A stretch of 35,900 nucleotides of DNA, taken from contig NZ_LGDW01000479.1 in the NCBI RefSeq assembly GCF_001280005.1, positions 1-35,900 on the forward strand, in the 5' to 3' direction. The DNA is from Streptomyces sp. NRRL WC-3618 (GTDB lineage Bacteria > Actinomycetota > Actinomycetes > Streptomycetales > Streptomycetaceae). Below, one piece after another: positions 8,256-17,611 of the stretch. Numbering within the stretch: position 1 is the stretch's first letter; every line of letters begins with the position of its first letter. The notes beneath the pieces were generated by a model. The model did no database searches. It had not been told where the DNA came from and saw nothing but the letters and a program-made list of their open reading frames with translations. The translations under genes and the position numbers were made by a program.

Positions 8256-8391
8256 CGGGGCCTCCCCAAACCTTGATCCACACGACCGGGTGAACCGGGT
8301 CCCTCGTCCGAGGCAAAGTGGCGGATCAGCGGCCTGATGATCGTCGATGCTGCGGATGTCCGAGTCATCGCTTTCGCCCAGGAGACCCCCC

Positions 8392-8682
8392 TTGAACGTC
8401 CGCCGCTTCCTCACGACCGCCCTTGCCGTCGTCGGCCCCCTGACCAGCGCCCTGGTACTCGCGGTCGCGACCCCGGCGGCCACCGCCGCCGCGAACCCCT
8501 GCGGGTTCTACGAGACGGGCAGCGACGCGTACTACAACCACTGCACGGGCGACGGCTCACGCATCATCATCGAGGTCGAGGTGTTCGGCCCGAACTACGA
8601 GAAGTGCGTGGCCCCCGGCGACACCTGGCTCGGCAGCGCGAGCAAGATCGACGGCGCGTTCTACACCGGCCGCCTCTGCTGA
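8392..8682 (+). CDS. Small secreted cysteine-containing protein (DUF6355-like)
   Basis: A 96-residue preprotein. The TTG at 8392 is preceded by AGGAGA and begins a clean signal peptide (NVRRFLTTALAVVGPLTSALVLAVATPAATAAA). The mature part is about 60 residues: NPCGFYETGSDAYYNHCTGDGSRIIIEVEVFGPNYEKCVAPGDTWLGSASKIDGAFYTGRLC. It has four cysteines that could form two disulfides. The NPCGFYE...YNHC pattern recalls small actinobacterial secreted proteins labelled DUF6355, assigned from memory. The function is unknown. A strong hairpin 28 bases past the stop closes the unit. An upstream in-frame ATG at 8347 would add 15 charged residues before the signal peptide and is less likely. Confidence 0.78.
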   Translation: MNVRRFLTTALAVVGPLTSALVLAVATPAATAAANPCGFYETGSDAYYNHCTGDGSRIIIEVEVFGPNYEKCVAPGDTWLGSASKIDGAFYTGRLC

Positions 8683-8709
8683 GCCTGTCCGTGCGCGGCC
8701 CCCGATGGT

Positions 8710-8756
8710 GAGGGTGGGGCGGGCAGGGCCGACCGCGCGCTGCCCGCCCCACCCTC
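8710..8756. terminator. Bidirectional hairpin terminator between convergent genes
   Basis: A perfect 17-bp stem, 8710-8726 with 8740-8756, and a 13-base loop. It lies between the plus-strand secreted protein (ending 8682) and the minus-strand vapC (ending 8765), so it can serve both. Confidence 0.82.
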
Positions 8757-8764
8757 GTCTCCGC

Positions 8765-9181
8765 TCAGAGCGGCCCTTGGCCCACATTGCGCTGTCGCAG
8801 CTCTCCCGCGAGCCCCTCGGCTGTCACGAAGTCGGCGTCATCGTGCAGGACGACCAGACCGTGGTGGGCGGCGGTGGCGCAGATCTGAAGGTCGACGGAG
8901 GACAGCGCGCGGTGGGCGCCGCGCTCGGCAGCACGCAGTTGGACGCGGCCGATCCAGTGGGAGGCGCTCTTGGGGATGGCGACGTCCTCGTAGATCTCCT
9001 CGAACAGAACCCGGTACTGCTCGTACTGGTCGAGGTTCCGCGCCGACATCAGAAACTCGGCGCGCTGCGGGTAGCACGAACGGATGTCACCGTCAGCCGC
9101 CACCTCACGCCAGGCCTCGGCCAGCGAGCCGTCCCGCATGATGCGCCAGAGCGCGGACGAGTCCAGTAGATAGCGCGTCAC
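8765..9181 (-). CDS. vapC: PIN-domain ribonuclease toxin (VapC family)
   Basis: A 138-residue PIN-domain protein. The acidic catalytic residues are in place: D of YLLDSSALWRI near the N-terminus, E of YPQRAEFLMSARN, D of ALSSVDLQICATAAHHGLVVLHDDADF, and the DDADF aspartates. VapC toxins are Mg-dependent RNases that cut tRNA or rRNA and are neutralised by the cognate VapB. I start at the GTG at 9181, which overlaps the antitoxin stop codon by four bases (GTGA), the expected coupling in a vapBC operon. Transcription ends at the shared hairpin at 8710-8756. Confidence 0.9.
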   Translation of the reverse strand: MTRYLLDSSALWRIMRDGSLAEAWREVAADGDIRSCYPQRAEFLMSARNLDQYEQYRVLFEEIYEDVAIPKSASHWIGRVQLRAAERGAHRALSSVDLQICATAAHHGLVVLHDDADFVTAEGLAGELRQRNVGQGPL

Positions 9182-9402
9182 TCGGCGTACTCCTCCTTTT
9201 CGGCACGACGCGCGACCTCGGCACCCTCGACGTCCCAGTCCGGCGCGAGGGCGATGAACTTGTCGTAGGCGGCGGCCCGGTTCAGCCGCTTGTTGTACTC
9301 CTCCAACGCCTTCGCCACCGCTGCGGTCTTCGTCTTGTGCCCGCCCAGTCGCTTCGCCGTCTCCAGTGCCTCGTCGTCGATCTCGATGTGTGTCAGGGAC
9401 AT
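9178..9402 (-). CDS. vapB: VapB-type antitoxin
   Basis: A 74-residue protein, MSLTHIEIDDEALETAKRLGGHKTKTAAVAKALEEYNKRL, with a ribbon-helix-helix N-terminus (short beta strand IEID, then two helices) and an acidic, disordered C-terminus (PDWDVEGAEVARRAEKEEYAE) that would bind the toxin. The ATG at 9402 has GGGAGG upstream. The frame is open further upstream, but that part is low-complexity Gly/Ala. It lies directly before vapC and overlaps it by four bases. Autoregulation through the upstream GTAC-centred inverted repeat is likely. Confidence 0.9.
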   Translation of the reverse strand: MSLTHIEIDDEALETAKRLGGHKTKTAAVAKALEEYNKRLNRAAAYDKFIALAPDWDVEGAEVARRAEKEEYAE

Positions 9403-9415
9403 CCCAGCCTCCCGC

Positions 9416-9457
9416 GATGTACATAAAAGGTCACTGGATCCTCCATGACTGTACATC
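9416..9457 (-). promoter_or_regulatory. Inverted-repeat operator candidate for vapBC
   Basis: GATGTACA at 9416-9423 and TGTACATC at 9450-9457 form a perfect 8-bp inverted repeat separated by 26 bases. The left arm sits inside the palindrome ATGTACAT. It lies 14-55 bases upstream of the vapB start, where an RHH antitoxin would bind. The arms are seen directly; the binding role is inferred. Confidence 0.55.
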
Positions 9458-9491
9458 TCTACTCCTGCCCCCACCTCTGCCTCAGCCCACC

Positions 9492-9698
9492 TCAGGGCAG
9501 CCGCCCCTCCCGGTTGACCCGCCGCACCCGCGCCCGCAGCACCTCCCCCGCAGCCGCCTCCCCGAGTGCCTCCGGCGGACAGTCCCACTCCCGCCCGCCA
9601 CCCACGGGCCGCAGCTGTACGTACCCGCCGACGCGCCCCATCACCTCCCCGATGCGCCCGTCGCGCACATCAAGGGCGTACGTCACCTCGCTACTCAC
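9492..9698 (-). CDS. Small hypothetical protein
   Basis: About 68 residues (VSSEVTYALDVRDGRIGEVMGRVGGYVQLRPVGGGREWDCPPEALGEAAAGEVLRARVRRVNREGRLP). I do not recognise a named family. The GTG at 9698 overlaps the stop of the upstream minus-strand gene by eight bases. A longer version from the ATG at 9728 is possible. The pair sits divergently from an XRE-DUF5753/DUF397 module, an arrangement I associate with Streptomyces accessory regulators. Confidence 0.6.
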   Translation of the reverse strand: MSSEVTYALDVRDGRIGEVMGRVGGYVQLRPVGGGREWDCPPEALGEAAAGEVLRARVRRVNREGRLP

Positions 9699-9924
9699 CT
9701 TCACCGCCACCGGCGGCCACGCCCTCAAGTACGGCGGCCAGCCGCGTCGCCGTACGGACGTTGCAGCGCCCGAGGACGACCAGAGCGAAGGGTTCGTCGC
9801 TGGCGCCGGTCACGGGGTCGACGCCCAGCGACGGCAGGGCGACCCCGACCTCTCTCAGCGCCGCCCGCAGCCGCGCGACCACTTCGTCCGTCGACTGCAA
9901 GCGCCCGTTCGACATCAGCTCCAT
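9691..9924 (-). CDS. Small hypothetical protein
   Basis: A 77-residue protein beginning MELMSNGRLQSTDEVVARLRAALREVGVALPSLGVDPVTGASDEPFALVVLGRCNVRTATRLAAVL. I start at the ATG at 9924; an in-frame ATG three codons later is equally possible. No family is recognised. It is divergent from the XRE regulator, with about 115 bases between the starts, and overlaps the next small gene, so the two form one unit. Confidence 0.6.
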   Translation of the reverse strand: MELMSNGRLQSTDEVVARLRAALREVGVALPSLGVDPVTGASDEPFALVVLGRCNVRTATRLAAVLEGVAAGGGEGE

Positions 9925-10039
9925 CGCCCTCGCCTCTCCACTCTGAGTGTTGATGTTCTCCACACAGCGTGGCGAATCGGTGTCTAACCTGGCCAGAGGG
10001 GACATCCCAACAAAGCCATGTGTGCGACAGGGGGTTGCG

Positions 10040-10882
10040 ATGGCAGCGCCGAAGGACCTCGATCCGTTCTCCTCACCCCGCGCCATGCTGGGCGCAGAGC
10101 TCAGATACGCGCGCGAGAAGAAGGGGTTGAGCCAGACGAAGTTGGGCGAGCCACTCTTCGTCAGTGGCTCCTTCATCGGTCAGTTGGAAGCCGGGACTCG
10201 GCGCATGCACCACAACTACGCCGTCAAGTTCGACGAGATGCTCGACACCGGCGAGTTCTTCGCCCGCAACTGCGAGGCCTCCGCCAAGTCCAAGTTCCCG
10301 AACCACTTCACGGAAGCAGTGGAAGCGGAGGCCCTCGCCACGTCGATCAGGCAGTTCACGCCAACGCTGATTCCCGGGCTTCTGCAAACAGCGGCCTACG
10401 CGGAGGCGTTGTTCCGCGCCTACTGGCCTACGGCATCAGACGCCGAGATCGAGGAGCTGGTAGCGGCACGCATGGAACGCACCCGACTCTTCGACGATCC
10501 AACAACAACGTTGTTGTGGGCAGTTCTCGAAGAAGCCGCTCTCCGCCGCCCTGTCGGCGGACCAGCAGTCATGGCGGAGGCCCTCCGCCGCGTGGCAGAT
10601 CTGGCACGTCGCCGCAGGATCATCCTGCAGGTGCTCCCGTTCAGCGCGGGCGCGGTCGGCTCTCTGCCGAGCGGCATCAAGCTCATGTACTTTCCCGACG
10701 CCCCTCCGCTCGCCTACGTCGAGGGCGTCGGGATCGGGCAACTGTTGGACGACCCGGCGACCGTCACCCGCCATGAGCTGACGTTCGACCTGATCAGGGC
10801 CAACGCCCTCCCCCCGCAGGAATCTCTGGCCCTGATCGAAGCAGTGGCAGAGGATTACGCACATGAACCGACGCAGCCCTGA
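10040..10882 (+). CDS. XRE-family regulator with DUF5753 domain
   Basis: A 280-residue protein. The N-terminal helix-turn-helix (about residues 15-75) reads RAMLGAELRYAREKKGLSQTKLGEPLFVSGSFIGQLEAGTRRM. The remainder matches the DUF5753 domain always paired with it (ALATSIRQFTPTLIPGLLQTAAYAEALFRA, then RRRIILQVLPFSAGAVGSLPSGIKLMYFPDAPPLAYVEG). I use the ATG at 10040 with AGGGGG upstream; the open frame to 9947 lacks homology. It overlaps the following DUF397 gene by 20 bases, the standard pairing in Streptomyces. The family includes bldB/whiJ-type loci, but the role of this copy is unknown. Confidence 0.92.
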   Translation: MAAPKDLDPFSSPRAMLGAELRYAREKKGLSQTKLGEPLFVSGSFIGQLEAGTRRMHHNYAVKFDEMLDTGEFFARNCEASAKSKFPNHFTEAVEAEALATSIRQFTPTLIPGLLQTAAYAEALFRAYWPTASDAEIEELVAARMERTRLFDDPTTTLLWAVLEEAALRRPVGGPAVMAEALRRVADLARRRRIILQVLPFSAGAVGSLPSGIKLMYFPDAPPLAYVEGVGIGQLLDDPATVTRHELTFDLIRANALPPQESLALIEAVAEDYAHEPTQP

Positions 10883-11057
10883 CCACACTTGGTACAAGTC
10901 CAGCCATAGCGGCGGCGACGGCGCCGACTGCCTCGAAGTCGCCCCCGGCCACCCCACCCTCGTCCCCGTCCGCGACTCCAAGAACCCCCACGGCCCGAAG
11001 CTCGCGTTCCGGGCGGAGGCGTGGGGGGTGTTCGTCGCCGACCTCAAGCAGCAGTAG
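10863..11057 (+). CDS. DUF397 domain protein
   Basis: A 64-residue protein with the full DUF397 pattern: TWYKSSHSGGDGADCLEVAP, VPVRDSKNPHGPKLAF and WGVFVADLK. It overlaps the 3' end of the XRE-DUF5753 gene, so translation is probably coupled. Such proteins may act as partners of the XRE regulator, in a way likened to toxin-antitoxin or whiJ systems. That link is family knowledge and is not shown here. Confidence 0.93.
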   Translation: MNRRSPDHTWYKSSHSGGDGADCLEVAPGHPTLVPVRDSKNPHGPKLAFRAEAWGVFVADLKQQ

Positions 11058-11178
11058 GGCTGTTGGATCCGACGCCCGCCCCGAAGCTCAAGCGGCCAGC
11101 TCCGAGCCCTCTTTCTTTGGAACGGGAGGCGGGCTCAACCCGCCCTCCCACCCCGCGTGTTGACTTGACGCGTTCGGC

Positions 11179-11208
11179 TTGCCACGCAGAGTCACGAGGG
11201 GCTAGCGT
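11179..11208 (+). promoter_or_regulatory. Promoter candidate for the HTH/Uma2 operon
   Basis: TTGCCA at 11179-11184 and TAGCGT at 11203-11208 have an 18-base spacer, about 90 bases before the GTG at 11300. Between them and the gene, an 11-base direct repeat (ATCCCGTGGCT at 11276 and 11295) brackets the ribosome binding site AAAGGA. Confidence 0.5.
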
Positions 11209-11299
11209 TCCGAGACAGCAAACAAAACGACCTCCGCCAGATGCAGCAACATCCGACAGAGGTCTGACCGTCGAGATCCCGTGGCTTAAAGGAAATCCC

Positions 11300-12193
11300 G
11301 TGGCTGAAGCCAACTTTAGTGCTGCCGTCCTGCCCGCGCACGCGTCTCCGCCCCACCCGATGGCCAGTCCGGGTTACGGCAAACGTGACGCCCCGGACCA
11401 ACGCCCCCGCACGAACCACGACTTCGCGCATCTTCCGCCGCGCGAGGCAGCGGTCGCCGCGTACATCGACCGGTTGCCCAGCGGCGCCGACATCTCCGTA
11501 AAGACGCTGGCCAAGCACCTCCCGTACGGCCAATGTGCCCTCCGCACGGCCCTCAACAACCTCCGCCAGGCAGGCCACCTGCGCCGGGGTCGCGAACACC
11601 TGACCGGTACCGGAAGCCAACTCTGGATCACCCGAACGTGGTTCACCCGCACGGCACGCGGCGACGACTGGTGGGCGGCGTTCACGCGGGGCGACGTACC
11701 GCAGAAGCATGCAGAGGCAGAAGCACAGGCAGAGGAACCGCACCGCCGTCCGACCCGCTCCCGCGCGTTCATCCTGCTCGCCGCTCTCGGCCGTACCGCA
11801 CCCGCGCTGTCCCTCTCCCAGCGGGACTGCGCGGCGCTGGCTCCACTGGTCGGGGAGTGGTTCGAGCGAGGGGCGAACGAGGAGTCCGTACGGCACGCCC
11901 TGACCGCCGGCCTGCCGACCCCGGTCCACTCCCCGGCCGCCCTGATCCGCAGGCGCCTGACCGACAAACTCCCGCCGGAGCCCGCTGCCGTACGGGCGCC
12001 GCTGCGGATGCTGGAGTGCGCGAAGTGCGGGGTGCCGGGCCGGGCGGAGGCGCTGGCAGGGGGCGTGTGCGGGGAGTGCCGGGGCGAGGCCCCGCCCCGT
12101 CCGACCTCGCCCCTGCCCGCGTCCGCGATCCACTCCCGCGCGGCCGACATCCGCGTCGCGATGTCCCGGCGACGAGAAGAGAGTCGTACATGA
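11300..12193 (+). CDS. Helix-turn-helix DNA-binding protein with C-terminal zinc ribbon
   Basis: A 297-residue protein. I choose the GTG at 11300 because AAAGGA lies seven bases upstream. The conserved core, about residues 40-110, is LPPREAAVAAYIDRLPSGADISVKTLAKHLPYGQCALRTALNNLRQAGHLRRGREHL, a winged-helix DNA-binding domain. The middle has a helical segment (LSLSQRDCAALAPLVGEWFERGANEESVRHAL). The end carries CAKCGVPGRAEALAGGVCGEC, a CxxC-CxxC zinc ribbon. It overlaps the following Uma2 gene by four bases (ATGA), so they are one operon. The function is unknown. Confidence 0.82.
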   Translation: MAEANFSAAVLPAHASPPHPMASPGYGKRDAPDQRPRTNHDFAHLPPREAAVAAYIDRLPSGADISVKTLAKHLPYGQCALRTALNNLRQAGHLRRGREHLTGTGSQLWITRTWFTRTARGDDWWAAFTRGDVPQKHAEAEAQAEEPHRRPTRSRAFILLAALGRTAPALSLSQRDCAALAPLVGEWFERGANEESVRHALTAGLPTPVHSPAALIRRRLTDKLPPEPAAVRAPLRMLECAKCGVPGRAEALAGGVCGECRGEAPPRPTSPLPASAIHSRAADIRVAMSRRREESRT

Positions 12194-12782
12194 CCAGAAC
12201 GCACCCACACATTCCGCAGATGCCGCTCGACGACTTCGAAGACCTGGCTCGTGGGGCGCCCGAGACCGTCTGGCTGGAGTTCGTCCGGGGCAGGGTGGAG
12301 GTGAAACCGCCGTCGGACGGCGATCACAGCGAGATCCTGGTGTCGCTGCTGAGGCAGTTCGCCTCGGAAGACAGGTTGTGGGACCTGTATCCGTACGCCG
12401 GGCTGTGCACGGAAACCTCGCTGGCGGGCCGATACCTGCCCGACGCCATGCTCGTACGGAGGGGCCATCGCCTGGGACGCGGCCACTGGGCGAGCCCGGA
12501 CATCGTCTCGGCGGTCGTGGAAATCGTCCACCGCGCCTGGGGCAAAGACCATCGCGACCACGATGCCAAGCTCGTCGGCTACGCATCCGCCGCATTCCCG
12601 CCCACATCCTCGTCGACCGCGACGACAACACCATCACGACTTCCAGCGAGCTCCACGACGGTCGCTACCAGCTGGTCGCCTCGTCCCCCTGGGGAACAAC
12701 CGTCCGACTCCCCGCCCCGGTGGACGTCGCGCTGAACACCGAGAGGCTCAAGAGCTACATGGCGCGGGACACCGCGCCATGA
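12190..12782 (+). pseudogene. Uma2 family endonuclease-like gene, broken by a 1-base frameshift
   Basis: The gene starts at the ATG at 12190, overlapping the upstream stop. It reads as a Uma2/DUF820 protein (MPLDDFEDLARGAPETVWLEFVRGRVEVKPPSDGDHSEI, LPDAMLVRRGHRL, ASPDIVSAVVEIVHRAWGKDHRDHDAKLVGYASA). At about 12592 the frame is lost, while the third frame continues with the matching C-terminus (IPAHILVDRDDNTITTSSELHDGRYQL...APVDVALNTERLKSY). Comparison with the intact neighbour, which has YAEADIPVYLLIDRDND, shows one base missing in the codon before ATT. A real mutation or a sequencing error are both possible. Uma2 proteins have a PD-(D/E)XK-like fold and uncertain function. Confidence 0.82.
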
Positions 12783-12882
12783 CCGAGATGGCCGACCGAG
12801 GCGAAAGGCAACACGTATGACCGCTCCAACGGTCCGGAGACACACAGCCGGGGCACCATGGTGGGAAGGAGGCGAGCCCACC

Positions 12883-13557
12883 ATGACCTTTGGCACCAGG
12901 CGCCCGCAGATGTCCCGGGAGGACTTCGAAGAGCTGGCCGACAAGGCCCCCGGGAGCGTGCAGCTCGAATTCCTCGATGGACGGCTGTACGTCAAGGGCG
13001 ATCACATCCAGGTCGAAGACTTCGAGGAACTCGCCCTTAGGGCTCCGGAGGGAGTCAAGCTCGAACTCATCGACGGAAAGCTTGAGGTCAAGCCGTTGCC
13101 GGACAATCGCCACAGGGCCATCGTGGTGTGGCTCAGCCGGTTGTTCATGCAACTTCGCCCTGAACTGGCCTTGTACCACGAACAAGATCTCAAGATCGGC
13201 GCCTACCGCAAAGGCCACGCGACGGCGGACGCCGCATTGGCGCCGTTGGATCACTTCATCGCCGAGGACAACAACTGGGCCTCTCCGGACGGCATCCTCA
13301 TGGTCGTCGAAGTCACCTCCCACGACCGCGACACCGACCGACGCGACCGCATCGACAAGGTGCGCGGCTACGCGGAGGCAGACATCCCTGTCTATCTGCT
13401 GATCGACAGGGACAACGACACACTGGTCGTGTACAGCGAGCCGAAGAACGGGACCTACCAGCAGAGCCCTTCGTACCCGTACGGAGCCATGGTCGAGCTA
13501 CCCGCCCCCGTGAACGTCACCCTCAACACCGAGAAGCTCAAGGACTACGCCGACTGA
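12883..13557 (+). CDS. Uma2 family endonuclease-like protein with duplicated N-terminal segment
   Basis: A 224-residue protein from the ATG at 12883, chosen because AAGGAGG is about ten bases upstream. An in-frame ATG at 12817 is the alternative. The Uma2/DUF820 core is intact: ATADAALAPLDHFIAEDNNWASPDGILMVVEVTSHDRDTDRRDRIDKVRGYAEADIPVYLLIDRDND, with the D...E.V..K-like order of the PD-(D/E)XK fold. The first ~70 residues contain the N-terminal DFEELA...AP...LE..DG.L.VK unit twice in tandem, where relatives have one. It is 100 bases downstream of a frameshifted paralogue, so this copy may have taken over its role. Confidence 0.88.
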   Translation: MTFGTRRPQMSREDFEELADKAPGSVQLEFLDGRLYVKGDHIQVEDFEELALRAPEGVKLELIDGKLEVKPLPDNRHRAIVVWLSRLFMQLRPELALYHEQDLKIGAYRKGHATADAALAPLDHFIAEDNNWASPDGILMVVEVTSHDRDTDRRDRIDKVRGYAEADIPVYLLIDRDNDTLVVYSEPKNGTYQQSPSYPYGAMVELPAPVNVTLNTEKLKDYAD

Positions 13558-13588
13558 GTCCCGGCCGACATCCCGCCGACATCCCAGA

Positions 13589-13613
13589 GGGCGGCCCCGA
13601 AAAGGAACCGCCC
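13589..13613. terminator. Hairpin between convergent Uma2 and OYE genes
   Basis: GGGCGG at 13589-13594 pairs with CCGCCC at 13608-13613. An inner CC/GG pair may extend it around the GAAAA loop. It is short and only moderately convincing. Confidence 0.45.
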
Positions 13614-13636
13614 CCAGCAACCGCACCCAGCGTGGC

Positions 13637-14761
13637 TCAGCTCAACGACCCCAGCGCCGCCGCGTCGTACGCCTTCAGCTCGTCCGTCCTGCCGTCAAGG
13701 ACCTTCGCCGCCCACTCCGGGTCCTGGAGCAGCGCGCGGCCCACGGCCACGAGGTCGAACTCCTCGTTCTCCAGGCGGTCCAGGAGATCGTCGATGCTCT
13801 TGAGCGGCGAGCCCTCGCCCGCGAAGCTGCGCACGAAGTCACCGTCGAGGCCGACCGAGCCGACGGTGACCGTCGGCTTGCCGGTGAGCTTCTTCGTCCA
13901 GCCCGCCAGGTTGAGGTCCGAGCCGTCGAACTCCGGCAGCCAGTAGCGGCGCGTGGAGGCGTGGAAGGCGTCGACACCGGCCGCCGCGAGCGGGGTCAGG
14001 ATCGACTCCAGCGCCTCGGGGGTCTCGGCGAGGCGCGCGTCGAAGGCGCCCGACTTCCACTGCGAGTAGCGGAAGAGGATCGGGAAGGACGCGGACACGG
14101 CCTCGCGTACGGCGGCCACGATCTCCGCCGCGAACTTCGTACGGGCGACCGGGTCACCCCCGTACGTGTCCGTGCGGCGGTTGGTGTCCGCCCACAGGAA
14201 CTGGTCGAGGAGGTAGCCGTGGGCGCCGTGCAGCTCGACTCCGTCGAAACCGATGCGCTCGGCGGCCACCGCGGCCTCGACGAACGCGTCGATGACGTCG
14301 TCCAGGTCCTCCTGCGTCATCTCCTTGCCGGTACCGGCGGTGCCGTCAAGGCGCAGACCCGACGGGCCGACCGCCGGCGCGTCGGCGAACGGGGGCTGCC
14401 CGGCCTCCCTGACCATACCGATGTGCCACAGCTGCGGCACGATCTTCCCGCCGGCCGCGTGCACGGCATCGGCGACCTTCGCCCACCCCGCGAGCTGCTC
14501 CTCGCCGTGGAAACGCGGAACGCGGTCACTGTCACCGGCGGAGTCGTGTCCGACGTACGTGCCCTCGGTGACGATCAGACCTACCCCGGCGCCCGCGCGG
14601 CGCGAGTAGTACGAGGCCACGTCCTCGCCGGGAACACCACCGGGCGAGAACTGACGCGTCATCGGCGCCATCACGATCCGGTTCGGCACGGTCAGGCCGT
14701 TCACCGTGAGGGGGCGGGAGAGGATCTGGGCCGCGCGGGAGGTCTGGGCGGGGGCTGTCAC
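13637..14761 (-). CDS. NADH:flavin oxidoreductase / old yellow enzyme family alkene reductase
   Basis: A 374-residue FMN-dependent TIM-barrel enzyme. The sequence shows PNRIVMAPMTRQFSPGGVPGEDVASYYSRRAGAGVGLIVTEGTYV at the start, then PQLWHIGM, the DDVIDAFVEAAVAAERIGFDGVELHGAHGYLLDQFLWADTNRRTDTYGGD block containing the substrate-binding HGAHG, and DLVAVGRALLQDPEWAAKV at the FMN phosphate site. Such enzymes reduce activated C=C bonds with NAD(P)H. It starts with GTG after an AGGAGT ribosome binding site. It is not obviously in an operon with groEL2, because a strong terminator lies between them. Confidence 0.93.
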   Translation of the reverse strand: MTAPAQTSRAAQILSRPLTVNGLTVPNRIVMAPMTRQFSPGGVPGEDVASYYSRRAGAGVGLIVTEGTYVGHDSAGDSDRVPRFHGEEQLAGWAKVADAVHAAGGKIVPQLWHIGMVREAGQPPFADAPAVGPSGLRLDGTAGTGKEMTQEDLDDVIDAFVEAAVAAERIGFDGVELHGAHGYLLDQFLWADTNRRTDTYGGDPVARTKFAAEIVAAVREAVSASFPILFRYSQWKSGAFDARLAETPEALESILTPLAAAGVDAFHASTRRYWLPEFDGSDLNLAGWTKKLTGKPTVTVGSVGLDGDFVRSFAGEGSPLKSIDDLLDRLENEEFDLVAVGRALLQDPEWAAKVLDGRTDELKAYDAAALGSLS

Positions 14762-14898
14762 GTGGGGACTCCTGGAAAGGGACGGGAATGAGCGGTGACA
14801 CAGTTACTGCACAGTTGCTTGCATGTGCATCAACTACCGCCCTCCGGCCCTCCATTCCTCCCGCGGGGGACGCCTGCTGTGATCCCGGCCACTACAGG

Positions 14899-14925
14899 CG
14901 ATACCTGCGATACCTGCGATACCTG
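14899..14925 (+). repeat. Three tandem 9-base repeats
   Basis: CGATACCTG is repeated three times head-to-tail, followed by a CGACAC variant, in the intergenic region between groEL2 and the OYE gene. No function is evident. Confidence 0.85.
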
Positions 14926-14950
14926 CGACACGTCAGGCCCCGCAAAACGC

Positions 14951-14995
14951 CCGAGGGCGGCACCCTCCCCACAAGGAGAAAGGTGCCGCCCTCGG
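14951..14995 (-). terminator. groEL2 terminator
   Basis: A perfect 14-bp stem, 14951-14964 with 14982-14995, and a 17-base loop, 31 bases after the groEL2 stop. On the minus strand the stem is followed by GCGTTTTG, a short T-run. Confidence 0.85.
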
Positions 14996-15025
14996 TACGA
15001 AGGACGATGATCAACCAGAGGTCGA

Positions 15026-16806
<1,781 letters not shown>

Positions 16807-16813
16807 ACGCCAA

Positions 16814-16842
16814 TGATTAGCACTCGCCCCTGTCGAGTGCAA
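16814..16842 (-). promoter_or_regulatory. groEL2 promoter
   Basis: Read on the minus strand, TTGCAC (16842-16837) and TAATCA (16819-16814) have a 17-base spacer, a good vegetative-type promoter. It runs through CIRCE 2 and fires into CIRCE 1, so HrcA bound at either site would block it. Confidence 0.75.
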
Positions 16843-16843
16843 G
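16817..16843 (-). promoter_or_regulatory. CIRCE element 2 (HrcA operator)
   Basis: TTAGCACTC, nine bases, then GAGTGC followed by AAG. The left arm is perfect and the right arm diverges at its last three bases. It overlaps the -35 and spacer of the groEL2 promoter. Confidence 0.88.
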
Positions 16844-16947
16844 CGGCTCTCGAGGATCCGCAGGTGAACAGGGGGTACCTACGCACCGGTAGGCGTGTCG
16901 CCGAGCATGCCGATGGCCATGCATACGGCCATGCCGATGGACATGCC

Positions 16948-16995
16948 GATGGGCTCGTACCTCGTGAAGTCAGTCCCACGAGGTACGAGCCCATC
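16948..16995 (-). terminator. Long hairpin after the cold-shock gene
   Basis: A perfect 19-bp stem, 16948-16966 with 16977-16995, and a 10-base loop. It starts 55 bases after the csp stop on the minus strand. There is no T-tract. The adjacent stretch 16905-16952 carries three copies of CATGCCGATGG-like sequence, one running into the stem. Confidence 0.75.
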
Positions 16996-17049
16996 GAATC
17001 CTTCAACGAAGGACGAAGAACGTCGCTTGCGGTGCGCCGGCGCGTTGCT

Positions 17050-17256
17050 TCAGCTGGTCGCCAGACGGACCATGTCCGCCTGCGGCCCCTTCTGGCCCTG
17101 CGAGATCTCGAAATCGACCCGCTGACCTTCCTCGAGGGTGCGGTAGCCGTCCATCTGAATCGCGCTGTAGTGGACGAAAACATCCGCACCACCGTCGACC
17201 GCGATGAAGCCGTACCCCTTCTCCGCGTTGAACCACTTGACGGTGCCCTGAGCCAT
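17050..17256 (-). CDS. Cold-shock protein, CspA family
   Basis: A 68-residue single cold-shock domain: [71 protein letters not shown]1 (KGYGFI) and RNP2 (DVFVHY) are both present, so it should bind single-stranded RNA or DNA as an RNA chaperone. The ATG at 17256, with GGGGAG upstream, gives the family's standard start. A leader of roughly 100 bases with a hairpin just before the ribosome binding site suggests post-transcriptional control. Confidence 0.96.
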   Translation of the reverse strand: MAQGTVKWFNAEKGYGFIAVDGGADVFVHYSAIQMDGYRTLEEGQRVDFEISQGQKGPQADMVRLATS

Positions 17257-17368
17257 GCCCAACTCCCCTATTACTGGCCCTTGCACGGACCCGCACTTCG
17301 CGGATCCGGGTCAGACCTCACCCCCCCAACCGGTGGAGGTGTGCGCCGGAACGCGTCGACCGCGGCCG

Positions 17369-17410
17369 AATGTATCTGTCCAACTGCCCTCTGCAACAGG
17401 GCAATTGGAC
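17369..17410 (-). promoter_or_regulatory. csp promoter embedded in a 13-bp inverted repeat
   Basis: On the minus strand TTGCAG (17396-17391) and TACATT (17374-17369) have a 16-base spacer. The inverted repeat 17378-17390 / 17398-17410 (12 of 13 pairs) is centred on the -35, which falls in its 7-base loop. It could be an operator, or a hairpin if transcribed from further upstream. Confidence 0.5.
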
Positions 17411-17611
17411 GAGAAATCCGGGCACGTCAGGTCAGGAAATATGCGGAGAATTCACGCGGATTCAGGGCAAGCCGGGCCCCACAAAGTGAACAAAAAACGC
17501 AAAAGGCCTGCACACTTTGGCTACTTCTCGTTGGGTGCGCGGCAGAAATCAATACGCGTGCGGCGAGCGAGATGGCGCGGCTTCCCCAACTGTACCGCGC
17601 TCAACCATACA

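Noticed and set aside
8347..8391. Upstream ATG start for the small secreted protein
   Set aside because: It would put 15 polar residues before the signal peptide, and the AGGAGA site fits the TTG at 8392.
16895..17125. Plus-strand open frame starting MSPSMPMAMHTAMPMDMPMG
   Set aside because: It is produced by the CATGCCGATGG repeats and runs antisense through the csp terminator and gene end.
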